DNA of 10,163 nucleotides from Chloroflexota bacterium (GTDB taxonomy: Bacteria > Chloroflexota > UBA6077): contig JAJYKO010000120.1 of the NCBI GenBank assembly GCA_021788565.1, positions 1 through 10,163 on the forward strand. The letters are read 5' to 3'. The position numbers and the translations under genes were made by a program. How positions within the stretch are numbered: the first letter of the stretch is position 1; each line of letters starts with the position of its first letter. Below are positions 6,682 to 10,163 of the stretch, one piece after another. The notes below the pieces were generated by a model. It was given only the letters and a program-made list of their open reading frames with translations, was not told where the DNA came from and did not search any database.

Positions 6682-6831
6682 GAATCTCATCCTCCTTGTT
6701 GCTAGACTGCCTGCATCGAGTTCTCCACCGCAGGCCATCTGCAGTTCTCAATAGCATGGGTAGACCGTGCTGATGTACGGCTTTTCTAGGGGCTCCGGCC
6801 GATGGAAGACAGGCTGAGTTTCACGGAGCCG
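6682..6831. other. Intergenic gap before the thiolase-fold gene
   Basis: This 150-base gap holds the thiolase-fold ribosome binding site. Just past the stop of the upstream gene lies a 7-bp inverted repeat, GGCTCCG (6791-6797) with CGGAGCC (6824-6830), separated by 26 bases. No T-run follows, so a terminator is not supported. I see no convincing promoter boxes. It is the longest break in the right-hand half, so a separate transcript could begin here. Confidence 0.4.
6691..6697 (-). promoter_or_regulatory. Ribosome binding site deciding the thiolase-fold gene start
   Basis: AAGGAGG on the minus strand ends directly against ATG 6690, which is too close to serve it, but lies 9 bases before GTG 6681. 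It therefore points to the GTG as start. The first residues from that GTG also fit the family better. Confidence 0.7.
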
Positions 6832-7527
6832 TTATGCCTCCGGCCGAGGGTAGACCTGCGTATATATCAGGCGTTGCCGGTCTCTCAGCTCAGCCGACAC
6901 CGGGTCGGTCAGTTCCGCGGCGCCAGCGACTGGCGAGCCACGCGAACCAGCAGACTGGACATCGCTGCGATCCAGTTCGTATATAGTCAGGAAGCGGGGT
7001 TGACCCTCTACCGCGACGAAGCGCCTGGCAGCACGGAAGCCGGGATTGGCAAGGTCGCCACGGAGTTGAAGGTCCGGGTCTGTGCCGGGGTCGGGTGGCG
7101 ACTCTGGCCCGTCCTCCGGTGCCAGGAGCACCGCTTGGCCTCGGGGGTCCATCTCTCGTGAGTTCGGCCCGAGGAGCCACCGTCCGCTGCCGACGGCGGG
7201 CAGCAACTGCTCGTAGACGTTGCGGACGATGCGGGTAGATTTCCTGCGAATCCTCCTGGTCCACGGCGACTCATTCGATCCACTGATTAAAAGGTAGGCC
7301 GGGCTTTCCAGCACACCGACGTCCTCGAGGTCATATATCGCCACGTACTGCCCGGGTGTCCCAACACGACTGTACCTGCGAGCGGATAGGAAGCCAGGAA
7401 CGGACTGCCGCTCGGGCAGGTGTTCCGTGTTGTGCCAGTCGTTGAACTCCTCATCGACCTCTGGTGGTACATCGAACCAGACTACTAGCAGTGCCTTCGG
7501 CCTGGGCCTCTCCATGCTTGCACTCAC
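6832..7527 (-). CDS. Duplicated dimeric alpha-beta-barrel (EthD/DUF4286-like) protein of unknown function
   Basis: This 231-residue protein has no membrane segment or signal peptide. It looks like two ferredoxin-like repeats. Repeat 1 (about 11-110) holds the strand KALLVVWFDVP, the helix motif EFNDWHNTEHLPER (27-40), VPGFLSARRY (43-52) and the strand YVAIYDLEDV. Repeat 2 (about 128-228) repeats the pattern as NPGFRAARRF (161-170) and FLTIYELDRSDV, but its WHNTEH-type helix is degenerate. The EF..W...EH.PER..VPGF..ARRY pattern is that of EthD-like and related small barrel proteins, some of which bind hydrophobic intermediates or act as monooxygenases or isomerases. No function can be assigned. 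The GTG start at 7527 overlaps the TGA of the preceding oxidoreductase gene (7524-7526), with GGGA about 7 bases upstream; ATG 7515 is the alternative. The overlap indicates translational coupling and a shared operon. Confidence 0.82.
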   Translation of the reverse strand: MSASMERPRPKALLVVWFDVPPEVDEEFNDWHNTEHLPERQSVPGFLSARRYSRVGTPGQYVAIYDLEDVGVLESPAYLLISGSNESPWTRRIRRKSTRIVRNVYEQLLPAVGSGRWLLGPNSREMDPRGQAVLLAPEDGPESPPDPGTDPDLQLRGDLANPGFRAARRFVAVEGQPRFLTIYELDRSDVQSAGSRGSPVAGAAELTDPVSAELRDRQRLIYTQVYPRPEA

Positions 7528-8540
7528 TGGCTCGTCCCTTTCTCGTTGGTCGCGCGCCAGCCGACTCTCTCATAAGCCGACTCCACGACACGCATTGCTG
7601 TACAGATGTCATCCAGGTTCGCAACGGGAGGCCGTCCTTGGCGAAAACTGTTGAGGGTTTCGAAGACAAAATCCCTGTAGTGCGGCACCTGAGAAACGGG
7701 GATGCGGATCACCTGATTCCCTCCATCGGTGTGGTAAACGACCAGCCGGTCCGGCCCGACTGGATCAGCGCCAGTGGCAGTGAAATAGTGCCGCTCGCTA
7801 CGTAAGCTGAAGCGAAGGTCGAACTCCGCTGTTGGTGCCGGTAGGGTGTAGCCCGTCTCCACCACCCCGGACGCACCTCCGCCGCTCAGCAAGACCGCGG
7901 AGTAGTCCTCGACAGCCAGTCCATAGCTGGCGTTGGACATCTCTGCCCCGACTACTGTCGGCACCGCTCCAGTGAGAAGTGCGAACAGGTCGAAGAAATG
8001 CACTGCCAGGTTAATGGTGCAACCGCCGCCCGCCTTTTCTCGATCGAGCATCCAACTGCAGCCTGCGTCCAAATAGCGTTGCGGTGTTCCGGCGATGAAG
8101 CGGAAGGATAGATGGCGGAACCTGCTTCCGTCGGCGATCCGCTGCATGTTGCGAAGAAGCTGGCTGGAACGGAACGCTAGAGGTACGGCGGCAAAAGCCC
8201 CGGCTGCTGCAGCGGAATCGCGCAGGCCGGCGACTTGCGCGTAAGACACGCCACAGGGTTTCTCCAGCGCGAAGGCTACGCCCGCGTCTATCAGGTCGTG
8301 GCCGATGGCCGCCATCTCTGCGTGTTGACCCAGGGCAAAGACAAAGTCTGGACGCATGTCCTCCAGCAAGTCGTGATATTCGGTGAACCATGGGCACTGG
8401 AGCCGCTCTCCCATGGTGCGCGCCACCGTTGGATTGGGATCGCTCACTGCGCACAACTCTGCGGTCTCCAATTCTGCAAGTGGCTCGTAGTAGAATCTGG
8501 AGTGCCAGTGGCTAGCACCGATTAGCGCTACTTTCAGCAT
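7524..8540 (-). CDS. Gfo/Idh/MocA-family NAD(P)-dependent oxidoreductase
   Basis: This 338-residue protein has the family's usual length. The N-terminal Rossmann half starts MLKVALIGASHWHS (variant glycine loop, residues 8-13) with the strand ending AVSDPN (31-36). The EKP motif with catalytic Lys94 is at 93-95. The C-terminal alpha/beta half carries GGGCTINLAVHFFDL (171-185), where His181 matches the conserved His. Asn177 sits where most relatives have Asp. Members oxidise or reduce hydroxyls of sugars, inositols, sugar acids and other cyclic alcohols, often giving keto-sugars or lactones. Start ATG 8540 has AGGAGA 5-6 bases upstream. The stop overlaps the start of the barrel protein gene, and it lies 34 bases after the alpha/beta-hydrolase gene. 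A secondary-alcohol dehydrogenation step in the pathway is inferred; the substrate is unknown. Confidence 0.92.
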   Translation of the reverse strand: MLKVALIGASHWHSRFYYEPLAELETAELCAVSDPNPTVARTMGERLQCPWFTEYHDLLEDMRPDFVFALGQHAEMAAIGHDLIDAGVAFALEKPCGVSYAQVAGLRDSAAAAGAFAAVPLAFRSSQLLRNMQRIADGSRFRHLSFRFIAGTPQRYLDAGCSWMLDREKAGGGCTINLAVHFFDLFALLTGAVPTVVGAEMSNASYGLAVEDYSAVLLSGGGASGVVETGYTLPAPTAEFDLRFSLRSERHYFTATGADPVGPDRLVVYHTDGGNQVIRIPVSQVPHYRDFVFETLNSFRQGRPPVANLDDICTAMRVVESAYERVGWRATNEKGTSQ

Positions 8541-8574
8541 GGAGATCTCCTGGCCAGGCTCTGAACCTCCTCAA

Positions 8575-9375
8575 TCACTGCGGTCTCGCCCGTTCGCGAA
8601 CAAGGAAGGAGAGCACCCTGTCGCGAACTAGGTCCGGGGCTTGGAGCGGTGGGAAGTGCGCGGCTCCAGGGATTACCTCATAGGTGGCGTGCGGCAACGC
8701 TTCCGCTAGCTCCCGCACGCGGGCTGGCGGGAAGATCCGGTCGTGCTCGCCCACGAGCACGAGTGCCGGGATGTCCAGGCTTCCGGCGATGTCCCGAAAA
8801 TCCGCCGCCAGCAATGCAAGAGAGTACCAGGCGTAACCGCGCGGGTCATTCTGCAGGTAGCGTGCTCGGTACAAGGTCGCCGCCTCTGGATCGAAAGTGG
8901 CGCTGACCGGAAAGCTGTTCGACATCGACTCATCAACGGCCACTTGCATGCCCTTTTCCAACACGGCTTCGGCGCGTCGCCTCGTGTAAGATGCTGAACT
9001 TTCAGGGACGGAAGCCACCGTGTCTATTAGAACCATAGCCTTGACCCGTTCTGGGTTTGTGGCCGCCACCTGCAGGGCGATAGATCCACCAGCAGCCAAA
9101 CCGATCAGGTAAGCATCGGCGATTCGCAGAGCGTCCATCAGTGTCACGACATCGGAGGCCAGGTCCGCGAGGGAGAACGGCTGGGCCGGAACCGCGCTGC
9201 CGCCGGAGCCGCGAAGGTCTGGCGCCACGGCGCGAAAGCCCTCGGCGACAAGCGTGGCACTCAGGTGGCTCCAGGTGAGCGCCGAGCCTCCCAGTTCATG
9301 GATGAGGATTACGGCCTGGCCCTGTCCCCCGTCCACGTAGTGGAGTTTCAGGTTCGCGACTAGCAGTTCAGGCAA
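8575..9375 (-). CDS. Alpha/beta-hydrolase-fold protein with Ala in place of the nucleophile Ser
   Basis: This 266-residue alpha/beta-hydrolase resembles 3-oxoadipate enol-lactonase and haloperoxidase-type members in length and layout. The N-terminal strands lead to LIHELGGSALTW (24-35, oxyanion-loop His26). APDLRGSGGS (51-60) is the usual loop after strand 4. The nucleophile elbow, normally GxSxG, reads GLAAG (92-96), so Ala94 stands at the Ser position. The other triad members are present: Asp212 (GEHDRIFP) and His240 (GAAHFPPL). Without Ser, ordinary ester hydrolysis is unlikely. Non-hydrolytic or water-assisted chemistry, or a binding role, is possible. The start is TTG 9375, supported by AAAGGAGG about 7 bases upstream; no better ATG is near. 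It lies 13 bases after the MmgE/PrpD gene and 34 before the Gfo gene, so it is part of the same operon. Confidence 0.9.
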   Translation of the reverse strand: MPELLVANLKLHYVDGGQGQAVILIHELGGSALTWSHLSATLVAEGFRAVAPDLRGSGGSAVPAQPFSLADLASDVVTLMDALRIADAYLIGLAAGGSIALQVAATNPERVKAMVLIDTVASVPESSASYTRRRAEAVLEKGMQVAVDESMSNSFPVSATFDPEAATLYRARYLQNDPRGYAWYSLALLAADFRDIAGSLDIPALVLVGEHDRIFPPARVRELAEALPHATYEVIPGAAHFPPLQAPDLVRDRVLSFLVRERARPQ

Positions 9376-9388
9376 CTGGGGGCCTCCT

Positions 9389-10163
9389 TTACTCCGCGAC
9401 GACTAGCGTATCAACCAGTGTTTGCACGGTCCCGTCAGCATCCAGGTTGCGAAGCACCTGCAGTGCCGGCACCCAGTTATGATGCGGGGCGTAAAGGCGC
9501 ACGCAATCGAAGAACTTGCTCTCGAGCTCACTTTGGCTTAGCGGTCGCCGCCCGCTGCCCCTCGGGAAATCCGTCCTGCGGCTGAGGGACGAGCCATCCC
9601 GCAGCACGACCCGAACTTCGGAGAATGTCAGCTCGCCCTTGTACTGCACGAGTTCGGGATGGATGCTGATCTCGACTCGGCGGCGCAGCCGGGCCAGGTC
9701 CTGTCGACTAAGCGCTGAGGCAGAAAAGTGCTCGAGGGATAGGCGTCTGTCGGCCAGGACACACGCCAGAGTGTGGTGTAGAGAGAATCGGGCCTCTGCC
9801 ACGGTCCGGGGTTCTGGGTACACCAGGAGGGTCGGTACCACCGGGTCCACGAGGGCCGTCACGCTCTCAATCTCATCCGCCTCCAGGTGATGCTCAAGGA
9901 CGAGATCTAGAAGAGAGTCGATCGAGCGGTGGGCACCACCACAGCACGGGTACGGCTTAACCTGAAGACCCGGATCGATAAGTTCCCAGCGGATACCTAA
10001 CCCGGCCGCAATCCCATCCGCCGCATGCCGGTTTCCGGAGAAGCTGTCCAGATACCCCAACGGGCCGTCCAGTGCCCCGGAAGCGGCTCTGAGCCCTGCG
10101 CGGGCGAGGAGTGCGGCGACCACGCCGTGGTATGCTGCGTAGCCCGCGTGGAGAGGCTTGGCG
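9389..10163 (-). CDS. MmgE/PrpD-family protein (5' end outside window)
   Basis: The frame is open from the right edge to the stop at 9389, giving the C-terminal 258 codons of a protein whose family has about 440-490 residues. The visible part opens with AKPLHAGYAAYHGVVAA, the family's conserved Lys-Pro-x-His-Ala-Gly segment. It continues with GPLGYLDSFSG and then VKPYPCCGGAHRSIDS, the conserved KPYPCC..H motif that starts the C-terminal domain. The GTG at 10123 is internal, not a start, because family sequence continues upstream of it. Members include 2-methylcitrate dehydratase (PrpD), cis-aconitate decarboxylase and iminodisuccinate epimerase. They add or remove water, or decarboxylate or epimerise, polycarboxylic acids. 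The exact reaction cannot be read here. It is the first visible gene of the run, 13 bases before the alpha/beta-hydrolase gene. Confidence 0.92.
   Translation of the reverse strand, partial: AKPLHAGYAAYHGVVAALLARAGLRAASGALDGPLGYLDSFSGNRHAADGIAAGLGIRWELIDPGLQVKPYPCCGGAHRSIDSLLDLVLEHHLEADEIESVTALVDPVVPTLLVYPEPRTVAEARFSLHHTLACVLADRRLSLEHFSASALSRQDLARLRRRVEISIHPELVQYKGELTFSEVRVVLRDGSSLSRRTDFPRGSGRRPLSQSELESKFFDCVRLYAPHHNWVPALQVLRNLDADGTVQTLVDTLVVAE

Noticed and set aside
6791..6830. Inverted repeat GGCTCCG/CGGAGCC after the barrel protein stop as a terminator
   Set aside because: The loop is 26 bases, the stem only 7 bp, and no T-run follows in the direction of transcription.
10121..10123. GTG 10123 as the start of the MmgE/PrpD gene
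   Set aside because: Upstream codons to the window edge continue conserved family sequence (AKPLHAGYAAYHG), so the gene enters from outside the window.

Overview
This window looks like part of a GC-rich bacterial chromosome. It is a run of nine protein-coding genes, all on the minus strand and tightly packed, so transcription runs from right (10163) to left (1). The gene set is of the accessory catabolic kind: class III CoA-transferase, thiolase-fold enzyme with its DUF35 partner, Old Yellow Enzyme, phosphotriesterase-like lactonase, MmgE/PrpD and Gfo/Idh/MocA. Such sets are common in soil and marine Chloroflexota, Actinomycetota and (delta)proteobacteria. Nothing here fixes the phylum; an uncultured Chloroflexota-like or proteobacterial lineage is only a guess. 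No rRNA, tRNA, transposase, phage gene or CRISPR array is seen.

Layout in transcription order. (1) 10163-9389: C-terminal part of an MmgE/PrpD-family protein, cut by the window edge. (2) 9375-8575: alpha/beta-hydrolase-fold protein with a TTG start, whose nucleophile-elbow Ser is Ala. (3) 8540-7524: Gfo/Idh/MocA-type NAD(P)-dependent oxidoreductase. (4) 7527-6832: small protein with two ferredoxin-like (dimeric alpha-beta barrel) repeats, translationally coupled to gene 3. A 150-base gap follows. (5) 6681-5554: thiolase-fold enzyme lacking the thiolase Cys and His. (6) 5550-5143: Zn-ribbon/OB-fold DUF35 protein, 3 bases after gene 5. (7) 5128-2522: fused double-domain CaiB/BaiF CoA-transferase with one catalytic Asp. 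A 235-base gap carries three hairpin-forming REP/dRS3-like repeats. (8) 2286-1321: phosphotriesterase-like lactonase with a complete binuclear metal site. A 151-base gap follows. (9) 1169-1: Old Yellow Enzyme/2,4-dienoyl-CoA-reductase-like flavoprotein, cut by the left edge.

The genes read as a CoA-dependent breakdown pathway for an unknown organic acid or lactone. A lactonase could open a ring and the CoA-transferase could activate the acid. The Gfo-type dehydrogenase, the MmgE/PrpD protein and the ene-reductase could adjust oxidation and hydration state. The thiolase-fold/DUF35 pair could cleave a C-C bond, more likely by retro-aldol chemistry (as in the steroid side-chain Ltp2-DUF35 aldolases) than by thiolysis. 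The order of steps and the substrate are inference. The most notable feature is that several enzymes lack the textbook catalytic residue of their family, which suggests a pathway with repurposed active sites.
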